Assembly: GCA_900108205.1 (NCBI GenBank)
Contig: FNUU01000001.1
Location: forward strand, 136,875-171,270
Length of the DNA stretch: 34,396 nt
Reading direction: 5' to 3'
Source: Eubacterium ruminantium
GTDB lineage: Bacteria > Bacillota > Clostridia > Lachnospirales > Lachnospiraceae
Made by a program: the position numbers and the translations under genes. The notes under the pieces are model-generated. The model was not told the origin of the DNA, did not search any database, and saw nothing but the letters and a program-made list of their open reading frames with translations. This document shows, one piece after another, positions 1 through 8,275 of the stretch; the first letter of the stretch is position 1; each line of letters begins with the position of its first letter.

Positions 1-121
1 ATATTATGAGAAGCAAAAACCGCATCTCATAATCCTACGGGACTGACGTCCCTCCGGTAACTTATCAAGAAAAACAAATACTCGTTTCACTCGTGCTTGT
101 TTTTCTTCTGATAAGTTATAT
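1..121 (+). repeat. Dispersed three-hairpin intergenic repeat, copy A
   Basis: This is the fullest copy of an intergenic repeat seen four times in the first 8.3 kb. It contains three consecutive inverted repeats. The first is TTATGAGA (4-11) against TCTCATAA (25-32). The second is GGGAC (39-43) against GTCCC (48-52). The third is a long arm, AACTTATCA plus AGAAAAACAA (59-77), against TTGTTTTTCT (97-106) and TGATAAGTT (109-117) with a two-base bulge. About 57 of the first 63 bases match copy C at 4048. It begins at the window edge, so it may extend left. By analogy with copy C it may contain the end of an upstream gene. Role unknown; transcription termination or an RNA-level element are both possible. 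Confidence 0.75.
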
Positions 122-172
122 TATAATAAATTACACATTTATTCAAAAATATATACATTCACACTATAACAC

Positions 173-201
173 AACAAATGTTCGATTGCAAACAAATGTT
201 C
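173..201. promoter_or_regulatory. Paired AACAAATGTTC direct repeats
   Basis: The 11-mer AACAAATGTTC occurs at 173-183 and again at 191-201, an 18-base period, in the non-coding region before the ABC transporter operon. Read on the minus strand each half resembles GAAC-N4-GTT, one side short of the Firmicutes LexA/DinR box. The spacing of almost two helical turns suits a pair of regulator sites, but no regulator can be named. The rest of 122-463 holds AT-rich sequence, an imperfect inverted repeat near 263-295 and repeat copy B; I see no gene in it. Confidence 0.35.
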
Positions 202-348
202 TGTTTTGCGCAAGGTTTTATTATATTTCTGTAAATATATTTATTGCAGCGCAACATATATAGAATTGTGATGTAAAATAATTTTTTTACAATTCTTTAC
301 TTTTTCTTAACCATAATATTTTAGTATATGATTATAGAAATGATTAAG

Positions 349-433
349 GATTATGAGATGTGTAAAAAATGTATCTCATACCCCTTCGGTATTGGCGTTT
401 CTCCGGAAACTTATCGGAAGAAAAATAAGCACG
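349..433 (+). repeat. Dispersed hairpin repeat, copy B (diverged)
   Basis: This is a diverged copy of the element at 1-121. Hairpin 1 is kept with compensated arms: TATGAGAT (352-359) pairs with ATCTCATA (373-380). The second hairpin is weak. The CTCCGGAAACTTATC block and the AAGAAAAATAAGCAC stretch correspond to the start of hairpin 3. It sits about 30 bases before the start codon of the ABC ATPase gene, so it lies in the likely 5' leader of that operon. Confidence 0.55.
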
Positions 434-463
434 ATTGAAAAAAGTTAAAAAGGAGCAATTAGT

Positions 464-1429
464 ATGAAGGTTATTGAAATGAAAAATGTCCATAAGTATT
501 ATGGCAAGAGCCACGTACTTGATGATGTATCTTTTTCAGTTGAAAAAGGACATATTGTCGGTCTGATCGGTCCTAACGGTGCTGGCAAAACAACTATTAT
601 GAAGATACTGTCCGGTCTTGCACACAGATCCTCCGGAAGCTTCAGTCTTTTTGAATCAGAAACAGGTATCCATAAGAATCGAAACAGATTAAGCTTTATG
701 ATTGAGAGTCCTATAATTGACCTCTCATTAAATGCCCGGAATAACATGGAATATATGCGTATTCTCAGAGGTGTGGCGGACGAGAAGAAGATTGATGAGC
801 TTCTGAAATATGTAGGTCTGGAAGATGTTGGCAAGAAGCCTGTAAAGAATTTCTCGCTCGGTATGAAACAGCGACTCGGAATTGCCATGTCACTTCTTGC
901 GGATCCTGAAGTTCTCGTTCTGGATGAGCCTGTAAACGGTCTGGATCCGGAGGGTATAGTTGAGATAAGACATATACTGAAGGAGCTTTGCGAGGTCTAT
1001 GGTAAGACTCTTATTATATCAAGTCATCTGCTGTCTGAGCTTTCTGAATTATGTACTGATTACATCATCATAAACCACGGCAGGATAGTTGAGTCACTTT
1101 CGACTGAGGAATTAATGCTTCATTCAAGAAGTTACATTTCAGTGAAAACAGATAATATTTCCAGAACTACCGCAACACTCGAGGAGAAGCTGGGAATCAG
1201 GGATTTTAAAATGTTTGAAGGTTCCGAACTTCGTATTTATGAAAAGCTGGATAAACTTGCAGATGTTTCAAATGCTGTCACTTCCTCCGGAGACACCATC
1301 CTCCAGTTTGTTCTTAAAAATGAAAGTCTTGAGGAATACTACCTGGACAAGGTTGATCATAATAAAGGAGAGGTAGATAAGAGCAGAAAAAATGTACTTA
1401 CAAGACTTTCAGGAAGGAGTGATACATAA
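464..1429 (+). CDS. ABC transporter ATP-binding protein (BcrA-like)
   Basis: Cytoplasmic ATPase subunit of an ABC transporter, 321 residues. The nucleotide-binding domain has Walker A GPNGAGKTT at residues 36-44, the signature region NFSLGMKQRLG, Walker B VLVLDEP and a switch histidine in IISSHLLSEL. About 100 residues follow the ABC core, typical of the bacitracin/lantibiotic self-protection type (BcrA, LanF). The start has AAAAAGGAG nine bases upstream. The stop overlaps the permease start by one base (TAATG), so the two are translationally coupled. With the kinase and regulator downstream the likely role is export of, or immunity to, a cell-envelope-active peptide; the substrate is inferred only. 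Confidence 0.88.
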   Translation: MKVIEMKNVHKYYGKSHVLDDVSFSVEKGHIVGLIGPNGAGKTTIMKILSGLAHRSSGSFSLFESETGIHKNRNRLSFMIESPIIDLSLNARNNMEYMRILRGVADEKKIDELLKYVGLEDVGKKPVKNFSLGMKQRLGIAMSLLADPEVLVLDEPVNGLDPEGIVEIRHILKELCEVYGKTLIISSHLLSELSELCTDYIIINHGRIVESLSTEELMLHSRSYISVKTDNISRTTATLEEKLGIRDFKMFEGSELRIYEKLDKLADVSNAVTSSGDTILQFVLKNESLEEYYLDKVDHNKGEVDKSRKNVLTRLSGRSDT

Positions 1430-2163
1430 TGAACAGATTAATTAAATGTGAGATGAACAGAAATAAAAAACTTAGTGGCTTCTGGTATTTTACAGTTGGT
1501 ATCGGCCTTTTTATACTTCTTACAGCATTTTTGTCTGAAGAAAGATCCTCCGGTGCATTTGTGGCCTCAATATATAATACTGCATATGTTATTATCGCAA
1601 TGATGTTTGCATCCTATCTTACAGGCCATGGCTACAGTCAGAGAACAAACATGTATGAAATTATGATCGGTAACAGACCAATGAAGATCATTATTTCAAA
1701 ATGTATTTCTGTCGGCGTTACAGTGGCACTGATCCTTTCCGTGCTGGCAGCAGCAGGTTTCGGTATCTCCAGTCTGTTCAGCACAAAGGCTTTTGATTTT
1801 GGCATTTCAAGGCTATTGCTTTTCATGGTAATTATGCTCAGATCCTCGCTCTGCGGAGTTCTTATAACTATGTGTTTCAGGAGCATGGCTTCGATGGCTA
1901 TTGTTTATTTCCGTCTCATGGCAGAGATTTTCGTTATCATGATATATGGAGCGATTAACGGAAATATGTCTGAGATATTAAATGCAGGTCTTGGCGTACC
2001 TAAGATACTTTATTACCTCTTTTATACAAATCAGTTTGAATTTATCCTTGCAAAGAATTTAAGCGCTCAGATGATCATATATGTATTTGGAGGACTTATA
2101 ATATCTGTTCTTTTATGGGGATCGGTGGTATACTATCTCTATAAGAAAAAGGATTTTAAATAA
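1429..2163 (+). CDS. ABC transporter permease (BcrB/LanE-like)
   Basis: Integral membrane partner of the preceding ATPase, 244 residues with about six hydrophobic segments (near residues 18-35, 48-65, 94-112, 127-150, 158-175 and 216-238). The layout matches ABC-2 type permeases of peptide-resistance transporters. The start codon overlaps the ATPase stop and is preceded by AAGGAG. Only three bases separate its stop from the kinase start, so all three genes probably share one transcript. There is no large extracellular domain like that of BceB, which places it with the BcrAB/LanFE group rather than BceAB. Confidence 0.82.
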   Translation: MNRLIKCEMNRNKKLSGFWYFTVGIGLFILLTAFLSEERSSGAFVASIYNTAYVIIAMMFASYLTGHGYSQRTNMYEIMIGNRPMKIIISKCISVGVTVALILSVLAAAGFGISSLFSTKAFDFGISRLLLFMVIMLRSSLCGVLITMCFRSMASMAIVYFRLMAEIFVIMIYGAINGNMSEILNAGLGVPKILYYLFYTNQFEFILAKNLSAQMIIYVFGGLIISVLLWGSVVYYLYKKKDFK

Positions 2164-2166
2164 GAT

Positions 2167-3147
2167 ATGAACACACTGACTTTGATCCTTCTTATCGCTC
2201 TTATTATCTGTCTGTTCATTCTCATCGGAATACTGATCAGATATCATTTACTGAGAGCAGAAGTAAGAAGCTTTAGGGAACAGCTGAATATGATAAGAAC
2301 CACTGACAGGGAGCAACCACTTCAGGTTGCTTCCTTTAGTGCGTCTTCCGTTGAGCTTGCGAAGGAGATCAACCTTCTTACGGAGGAACTAAGAAAAGCG
2401 GCAACCGAAGCTACTGAAAGCGAGAAGAGAATAAGAGTGATAATGGCCGGAGTTTCTCATGATTTCAGAACACCACTGACCTCCATAGACGGCTATCTGC
2501 AGATGATTCAGGGAATGCTTGATGAATGTAATATTATAAAGAACAGAATAGAAGAAAATACTAAGACTATAGTTGATATCGATGAAAATAAATATAATGA
2601 ACTACGTGAGTATCTTGATATCGTCTACGATAAAGTACGATATCTGAAGGAGCTGTCTGACGAATTTTTCGAAGTGACATATATTCAGGCAAAGAATAAT
2701 CCTGAAATGAAAAGTGTGAGATTTGATACAGTATTATCTGAAGAGCTTCTTTCTTCTTACAATTGGATAAATGAGAAAAAACTGGATATTAAAATAGATA
2801 TTCCCGATGAAAAACTTACCGTTCAAGCGGATGAACATTATTTAAAAAGGATAATTGAAAATCTCTTCTCAAATGCGAGGAAATATTCAGAGACATTTCT
2901 TGTGATCAATGTCATTAAAAACAGTGATTACATTAAACTGAATATGAAAAATGACATTAACAGCGAAATGAATATAGATACAGCTCATATCTTTGAGCCT
3001 TTTGTCAGATCAAAGGACAGAAGCGGCCCAGGTACAGGACTTGGCCTTTATATCTGTAAGGAGCTTGCTGATTATCTTGGATTCAGCATATCAGGAAATG
3101 TAGAAAAGAATATTTTTACAGTTGAACTGGTAATGCCTGTATTATAA
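2167..3147 (+). CDS. Sensor histidine kinase with short membrane anchor
   Basis: Sensor kinase of a two-component system, 326 residues. One hydrophobic segment (about residues 3-25) is followed at once by cytoplasmic sequence, so there is no extracellular sensor domain. The phospho-acceptor is His98 in VSHDFRTPLTSI. The ATP-binding domain has an N box (IIENLFSNARKY, about 229-240) and a G box GPGTGLGLY (287-295). About 20 charged residues (near 122-147) appear inserted between the two dimerisation helices compared with usual lantibiotic-type kinases. Such small kinases usually sense through a partner transporter, here the adjacent ABC proteins. The phosphate target is very likely the regulator at 3280. 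Confidence 0.87.
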   Translation: MNTLTLILLIALIICLFILIGILIRYHLLRAEVRSFREQLNMIRTTDREQPLQVASFSASSVELAKEINLLTEELRKAATEATESEKRIRVIMAGVSHDFRTPLTSIDGYLQMIQGMLDECNIIKNRIEENTKTIVDIDENKYNELREYLDIVYDKVRYLKELSDEFFEVTYIQAKNNPEMKSVRFDTVLSEELLSSYNWINEKKLDIKIDIPDEKLTVQADEHYLKRIIENLFSNARKYSETFLVINVIKNSDYIKLNMKNDINSEMNIDTAHIFEPFVRSKDRSGPGTGLGLYICKELADYLGFSISGNVEKNIFTVELVMPVL

Positions 3148-3163
3148 AAAACATGCCGGTTGT

Positions 3164-3181
3164 AAAACAAGTATTTGTTTT
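3164..3181 (+). other. Small AT-rich hairpin between kinase and regulator genes
   Basis: AAAACAA (3164-3170) and TTGTTTT (3175-3181) form a seven-pair stem with a four-base loop in the 132-base gap between kinase and regulator. The descending arm is U-rich, so it could weakly attenuate transcription, but the stem has few GC pairs. Confidence 0.3.
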
Positions 3182-3279
3182 CCATAAAATAATACCGGAG
3201 ATACGTTAATTACTCAGGATTATGATCGCAGTTTTAACGTCAATTATCATTAATATAAAATGTATCAAGGAGAACAGTC

Positions 3280-4056
3280 ATGAAAATACTTATAATAGAA
3301 GATGATAATGAGATAAATAAGCTGCTTGCAACCTACCTTGAAAAGAATGGCCACGAGACAATAAGCAGTTTTGATGGTGTAGACGGCCTGAACAAGATCA
3401 GAAAATATTCAGATCAAGTTAAGTTTAATACATCATCTGAAACATTTCAAAATGCAGCAGAAAATGATACATGCTGTATCGACATGATCCTTCTTGATAT
3501 GATGCTGCCCGGTTTTTCGGGAGATGAGATAATCACAAAGATCAGAGCTTTCACCGATATTCCGATAATAGTTATATCAGCAGTATCAAATCTTGATGAC
3601 AGGCTCTATATGATGCAAAACGGTGCAGATGATTATATTATAAAGCCGTTTGAACTGCCGGATGTTCTTGTGAGAATAGAAGCTGTAATGAGAAGATACA
3701 GTCAAACATCGAATAAATACGAAGAAAAAAATACTTCCGCAGCAGCCCCCGGGAAGAAACTGTCTTACGGAAGTATTATAATAGATATCAGTCAGATGAC
3801 TGTTTCTGTTAATGGTAATGAACTGTTACTCACATCAAAGGAATTTGAAATTCTGAAACTTATGATGGAGAATCCAACTAAACTTTTTTCCAAAGCCAAT
3901 CTGTATGAAAGCATTTGGAATGAGGAATATTTTCCTGAGGACCAGTCCCTAAAGGTTCATATGAGTAATCTAAGATCAAAGCTAAAAAAATACGATGACT
4001 TTGATTATATTGAAACCATCTGGGGCATGGGCTACAGGCTCCGTAAGATATTATGA
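3280..4056 (+). CDS. OmpR/PhoB-family response regulator
   Basis: DNA-binding response regulator, 258 residues. The receiver domain has the acidic pair Asp8/Asp9, phospho-acceptor Asp73 in LLDMMLPG, Ser100 and Lys122 in IIKPF. The C-terminal winged helix ends in the family motif VHMSNLRSKL and WGMGYRLRKIL. About 20 residues (roughly 44-65, Ser/Asn/Glu-rich) are inserted between the second helix and the strand carrying Asp73, which makes the receiver longer than usual. AAGGAG lies seven bases before the ATG. It probably controls the upstream transporter genes. The last three codons and the TGA stop lie inside repeat copy C. Confidence 0.9.
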   Translation: MKILIIEDDNEINKLLATYLEKNGHETISSFDGVDGLNKIRKYSDQVKFNTSSETFQNAAENDTCCIDMILLDMMLPGFSGDEIITKIRAFTDIPIIVISAVSNLDDRLYMMQNGADDYIIKPFELPDVLVRIEAVMRRYSQTSNKYEEKNTSAAAPGKKLSYGSIIIDISQMTVSVNGNELLLTSKEFEILKLMMENPTKLFSKANLYESIWNEEYFPEDQSLKVHMSNLRSKLKKYDDFDYIETIWGMGYRLRKIL

Positions 4057-4111
4057 AAAGCAAAAACCGCTTCTCATAATCCTGCGGGACTAAAGCCCCT
4101 CCGGTAACTTA
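4048..4111 (+). repeat. Dispersed hairpin repeat, copy C, overlapping a stop codon
   Basis: This copy carries hairpins 1 and 2 of the element at 1-121, with six differences in the first 63 bases, and loses similarity where hairpin 3 would start. Its first nine bases (ATATTATGA) encode Ile-Leu-stop of the response regulator. It fills the gap between the regulator and the convergent gene at 4116, a natural place for a two-way terminator, though no clear U-tract follows either hairpin. Confidence 0.7.
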
Positions 4112-4115
4112 CTAT

Positions 4116-6002
4116 CTATAACGAAGAGCTTCTTGAAGCGTTACTCTGTCTGTTAGGTCGATTATTATTTGCGGCAGCTTCTCTGACAGCCTTTCTGTTT
4201 GCTGCAGCTGCTGCGCCATGATTTTCAAGCTTTACAAAGTCTCGATGATCTTCATTTACATTTCTTATTTTATTGATCTTATTTACCATGCTTGTTATTG
4301 TCTTTTTAAGTCCCGGAACGTTAGCGCTCATGATGGCAAGCGCATCCATGGCATTATCAAATCTATCCCTGCCGCCTTCAAAGGTACGTCTTTTTTCCTT
4401 ACCCTTTGTATATAATCTTACAGCCTGGAGAAGCGCCTTGTTTGCTCTCATAAGTGTATTTTCAAAGTTGTGACTGTTTGGATCAAGTTCTGATATAAAT
4501 TTTACACAGTCATACAGATTTCTGTATTCAGGGCTTCTGCCGTCTTTCAGCTTCATATTTTCATGAAGAGTCTTCATGGAATCAAGATAATCTACGACAT
4601 TAATCTCAGGTACAGCATGTGCCTCACGGAAGAATCTTTCCTGCATATGACCGATTTTTGACGGATTCGATAAAACATCAACCATATCTGCAGCAGTGAG
4701 AGAGTTGAAGGTTGGAAATTCTTCAATTCTTTTAGCTATACGATGAAGCATTTTTATATCAAAAGCCTTGTCGGAAATTCTGAGAGTTTCCGCAGCCAAA
4801 CATTTTGAAAGAGTAGTTTTAAGGCTGTCCTTAGACTTAAGAGCATTTATGCCTGAATGAAGCTTAATATAATTACTATAAGTATTTACACTCCTGTCAA
4901 CTGCAGGGAAGAGCTTTTTAAATGCCGGCATTTTTTCAGCATCTATAGCCTTGTCAGTAAAAATCTTACTCTGACAATCATTTATACAATCCAGCATTCG
5001 ATTGATTCTGCCGGCATTTGATTTTTTATCGATAGCTTTTTTTTCTGCATCGGTTAAGCTGCTTTTTTCTTCACTGCATACTGTGATTTTCTTTCCGATA
5101 TTATAATATTCTTTGTCATTTTCATCTAATGCATCAGTATAACTCTCTGTACCATAGAGATTATGACTTGAATTTATCATATACGCATAATAAGTATCAC
5201 TGATAAAATCTATTAATCTCTCATCGAAATTATTTTTTAATTCATCCGGATTATCCTGAAGAAGATTGATATATTCCGGTGAATTTTTGTATATTTTAGA
5301 TAACAATTCATACATATTTACATCTTCAGGCTTATCATATCCGAGCATCTTTGCCGGTTCGATCAGGTCTTTTGACATAGGACCTGAGATTTTTAATTCT
5401 TCGATATATTCTTTAACAGTTTTGCTTTTTAAGTATTTTACATCCTTAAGGTGAGACTTTTCACGTGCGATTCCATTTGGTTTATCAAAGGCGATATCGT
5501 CCATATACATAGTAAATGCATTATAATTCGCATATAATTCGTAATATTTTTCTCCTACAAGATTATTACAGAAGAATTCAAGCTTTTCATCTTTTTTAGG
5601 ATCGTCCTTAAAGAGTTCTTCACCATCAGGTCCCTTCAGGGTACCGTCATCATAAGCTTTAAAAACTTTTCCGTATTCAGTCTGGATATGTGCTTTTAAT
5701 ATTCCCCAGGTAGCAGCAAGTTCAGTAGTTTTTCCCTTATATGTTCTGAGGATGTCCTGTACAACATATTCATTTGCTTCTTCAACGATATCCCGATCAG
5801 CTTTAGCTTCATTTTTATCTTTGTAAGGCAGGAGGGCTTTTTCGTCTTCAGAAAAATATTTACTTATTCCTTCCCGGATATGATTCAGCTGTTCTTTATA
5901 AACCTGAATATTAAAGAGAAAGATCATTTTATCCAGAAGAGTTTTCTGCTTTGAATATCCTTTTTTTACACTTTTTATAAAATCATCATGATTAAGCGGC
6001 AT
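4116..6002 (-). CDS. Uncharacterised 628-residue protein
   Basis: I do not recognise this protein. It is a 628-residue, mostly helical-looking, charged, soluble protein with no signal peptide and no membrane segment. The last 35 or so residues are low-complexity, rich in Ala, Asn, Arg and Ser (HGAAAAANRKAV onward), and look disordered. No catalytic motif stands out. The start is well supported: on the minus strand AAGGAGG lies eight bases before the ATG. The gene is divergent from the histidine operon and convergent with the response regulator, so it is probably a single-gene transcript. Codon use looks like that of its neighbours. A lineage-specific family is the most that can be inferred. 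Confidence 0.75.
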   Translation of the reverse strand: MPLNHDDFIKSVKKGYSKQKTLLDKMIFLFNIQVYKEQLNHIREGISKYFSEDEKALLPYKDKNEAKADRDIVEEANEYVVQDILRTYKGKTTELAATWGILKAHIQTEYGKVFKAYDDGTLKGPDGEELFKDDPKKDEKLEFFCNNLVGEKYYELYANYNAFTMYMDDIAFDKPNGIAREKSHLKDVKYLKSKTVKEYIEELKISGPMSKDLIEPAKMLGYDKPEDVNMYELLSKIYKNSPEYINLLQDNPDELKNNFDERLIDFISDTYYAYMINSSHNLYGTESYTDALDENDKEYYNIGKKITVCSEEKSSLTDAEKKAIDKKSNAGRINRMLDCINDCQSKIFTDKAIDAEKMPAFKKLFPAVDRSVNTYSNYIKLHSGINALKSKDSLKTTLSKCLAAETLRISDKAFDIKMLHRIAKRIEEFPTFNSLTAADMVDVLSNPSKIGHMQERFFREAHAVPEINVVDYLDSMKTLHENMKLKDGRSPEYRNLYDCVKFISELDPNSHNFENTLMRANKALLQAVRLYTKGKEKRRTFEGGRDRFDNAMDALAIMSANVPGLKKTITSMVNKINKIRNVNEDHRDFVKLENHGAAAAANRKAVREAAANNNRPNRQSNASRSSSL

Positions 6003-6116
6003 AATTAAATCCTCCTTGATATATAAAAAAATTGAATGTTTTTGAAAAATTTTATTACTTTAGTTCGGATGATAGCACAGTAACCGCAACAAAACCGTAA
6101 CAAAAATAAAATTCTC

Positions 6117-6145
6117 TTGAATAGTTTTAGATTTTGAATTAATAT
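6117..6145 (+). promoter_or_regulatory. Sigma-70-type promoter for the histidine operon
   Basis: TTGAAT (6117-6122), a 17-base spacer and TAATAT (6140-6145) lie about 54 bases before hisZ. The implied leader is short, with no room for a T-box or an anti-terminator. The region 6003-6198 holds no gene. Confidence 0.55.
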
Positions 6146-6198
6146 ATAGAAAGGTTTTTTCTAAGCTCTGAAAAGAAATTCAAGGAGATATATTAATA

Positions 6199-7479
6199 AT
6201 GAATGAAAAGCTGCTTCATACTCCTGAAGGAGTAAGAGATATTTACGGAACCGAATGCCTCGAAAGGCAGGAGGTTATAAGTAGAATAAAGAAGGTACTT
6301 AAGAGCTATGCATATAGCGAGATAGAAACACCTTCCTTTGAGTATTTTGATATATTCAATATGGATAAGGGTTCTGCACCTTCCAATGAAATGTATAAAT
6401 TTTTCGACAGAAATAATAATACACTGGTGCTTCGTCCGGATATTACACCAAGTATCGCCAGAAGTGCCGCAAAATATTTTGCAGATGAAGAACTTCCTAT
6501 AAGACTCAGTTATATGGGAAGAACTTTTAAGAATGAGCCGCTGCATCAGGGTAAACTCCATGAAACTACCCAGATCGGCTGCGAATTAATAAATGATGAC
6601 AGCTCAGCGGCAGACGCCGAAATACTTGCATGTATAGTAGACGTAGTCAGAGTTTCCGGCCTGAAAAATTTTCAGATTGAGATTGGTGAGGTCGAATTCT
6701 TCAAGGGAATAATTGAAGAGGCAGGACTTGGCAGTGAAGAGGAAGAAAGCATCAAGGAATTCATTCAGATGAGAAACTTCTTCGGACTTATTGAATATGT
6801 TAAGAGACTTGATATCTCTGATAATTCAAAGGAGGCGCTTTGTTCTTTTGATAAATTCTTTGGCGGTGTGGAGATGCTTGACCGTGCCGAAAAGATAACA
6901 AAGAGCGAAAAAGCTCTCACAGCTATAGGAAGACTCAGAAAGGTATATAACGTTCTCAGTTTCTACGGTTATGAGAACTATATCGGCTTTGATCTTGGAA
7001 TGCTGAACGGTTACGGATATTATACCGGAATTGTTTTCAGAGCATATACCTACGGTACAGGAAGCGCCATAGTAAGAGGCGGAAGATATAATAATCTTCT
7101 TGCAAAATTCGGCAAGGATGCACCATCTATAGGCTTTGCGATCATGATAGACGATCTTATGATGGCAGTTACAAGACAGCATATAAATATTGATGTTGAT
7201 ACTAACCGTGCATTGGTTATATATGAGATAGAGAATCAGCAGTCGGCTGTTCTTCTTGCAGAAAAGTTAAGAGAACGAAACGTAGAAGCTTCTCTTATCA
7301 GAAAGTCTTCCAGACATTCGCTTTCTGAATATGAAGAATACGCAAGAAAATATGAATTTGATAAGATTTATATAGTTAAAGATAATGAAGAAGTAGATGA
7401 GCATTATATATTATCGGAAGAGATCATGCAGCTCAAGGATAAATATAAGAATGAAGCTGAAGCAGGAGGTGTATTATGA
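6199..7479 (+). CDS. hisZ: ATP phosphoribosyltransferase regulatory subunit HisZ
   Basis: HisZ is a paralogue of histidyl-tRNA synthetase that binds the short form of HisG and makes it active and histidine-sensitive in the first step of histidine synthesis. The 426 residues follow the class II synthetase fold: TPEGVRDI near the N-terminus, [11 protein letters not shown] (motif 2 region), [14 protein letters not shown], and [12 protein letters not shown] near the end. The distinction from HisS is made because a short HisG gene follows directly and other his genes come after. AAGGAG precedes the ATG. The stop overlaps the hisG start by four bases (ATGA). Confidence 0.92.
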   Translation: MNEKLLHTPEGVRDIYGTECLERQEVISRIKKVLKSYAYSEIETPSFEYFDIFNMDKGSAPSNEMYKFFDRNNNTLVLRPDITPSIARSAAKYFADEELPIRLSYMGRTFKNEPLHQGKLHETTQIGCELINDDSSAADAEILACIVDVVRVSGLKNFQIEIGEVEFFKGIIEEAGLGSEEEESIKEFIQMRNFFGLIEYVKRLDISDNSKEALCSFDKFFGGVEMLDRAEKITKSEKALTAIGRLRKVYNVLSFYGYENYIGFDLGMLNGYGYYTGIVFRAYTYGTGSAIVRGGRYNNLLAKFGKDAPSIGFAIMIDDLMMAVTRQHINIDVDTNRALVIYEIENQQSAVLLAEKLRERNVEASLIRKSSRHSLSEYEEYARKYEFDKIYIVKDNEEVDEHYILSEEIMQLKDKYKNEAEAGGVL

Positions 7480-8111
7480 AATATTTAACATTTGCTCTTG
7501 CTAAAGGCAGACTTGCCAGAAAGACTTTGGAAGTATTTGAGAAGATAGGCATCACCTGCGAGGAAATGAAGGATCCTGATACCAGAAAGCTCATTTTTAC
7601 AAATGAAGAGCTTAAGCTTCGTTTCTTCCTTGCCAAAGCCAGTGATGTTCCTACCTATGTAGAATATGGTGCAGCTGATATCGGAGTAGTAGGAAAAGAT
7701 ACTATCCTTGAAGAAGGAAGAAATCTTTTTGAAGTAATGGATCTTGGCTTCGGAAAATGCCGTATGTGTGTATGCGGTCCCGAATCAGCAAGAGAACTTC
7801 TGAAGAAAAATGAGATAATCAGAGTTGCTTCAAAATATCCGCACATAGCAAAGGATTACTTTAATAATAAGAAGAATCAGACTGTTGAGATCATTAAACT
7901 GAACGGATCTGTTGAGCTTGCTCCGATAGTTGGACTTTCAGAAGTGATAGTAGATATTGTTGAAACAGGTACTACACTCAGAGAAAACGGTCTTGACGTA
8001 CTTGAAGAGATTTGCCCGCTTTCAGCCAGAATGGTAGTTAATCAGGTAAGTCTCAGAATGGAACATGCAAGAATACAGAAACTTCTTACCGATCTGAACG
8101 AAGTGCTGTAA
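7476..8111 (+). CDS. hisG: ATP phosphoribosyltransferase, short form
   Basis: Joins ATP and phosphoribosyl pyrophosphate to give phosphoribosyl-ATP, the first committed step of histidine synthesis. At 211 residues it is the short form, which lacks the C-terminal regulatory domain and needs HisZ. Visible family features are LALAKGRL-type N-terminus ([16 protein letters not shown]), [12 protein letters not shown], and the phosphate-binding region [13 protein letters not shown]. Translation is coupled to hisZ by a four-base overlap. The 164 bases after it, before hisD, carry repeat copy D. Confidence 0.95.
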   Translation: MKYLTFALAKGRLARKTLEVFEKIGITCEEMKDPDTRKLIFTNEELKLRFFLAKASDVPTYVEYGAADIGVVGKDTILEEGRNLFEVMDLGFGKCRMCVCGPESARELLKKNEIIRVASKYPHIAKDYFNNKKNQTVEIIKLNGSVELAPIVGLSEVIVDIVETGTTLRENGLDVLEEICPLSARMVVNQVSLRMEHARIQKLLTDLNEVL

Positions 8112-8116
8112 AAAAA

Positions 8117-8236
8117 CATATTGAGAATTGAAAATCCTGTTTCATAATCCTATAGGGTTAAAATCCCTGCAGTATGTTATCAAGAAAAACAATACTCACT
8201 TAGTTCATGTTTATTTTTATCTCAACGAGATATATT
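8117..8236 (+). repeat. Dispersed hairpin repeat, copy D, inside the his operon
   Basis: TTGAGA...TTTCATAA corresponds to hairpin 1, CATAATCCTATAGGG to the linker and start of hairpin 2, and ATCAAGAAAAACAATACTC to the ascending arm of hairpin 3, with a TGTTTATTTTTATCT descending arm. It occupies most of the hisG-hisD gap and ends about 40 bases before the hisD start. Confidence 0.62.
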
Positions 8237-8275
8237 ATATATAAATTCATAAATCATTTAAAAGGAGGCATAAAA

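Noticed and set aside
6146..6198. T-box or attenuator upstream of hisZ
   Set aside because: The leader after the promoter is only about 50 bases and has no specifier or anti-terminator stem.
8207..8275. 23 extra N-terminal residues on HisD
   Set aside because: They are translated from repeat copy D; the ATG at 8276 has a strong ribosome site and gives the normal HisD start.
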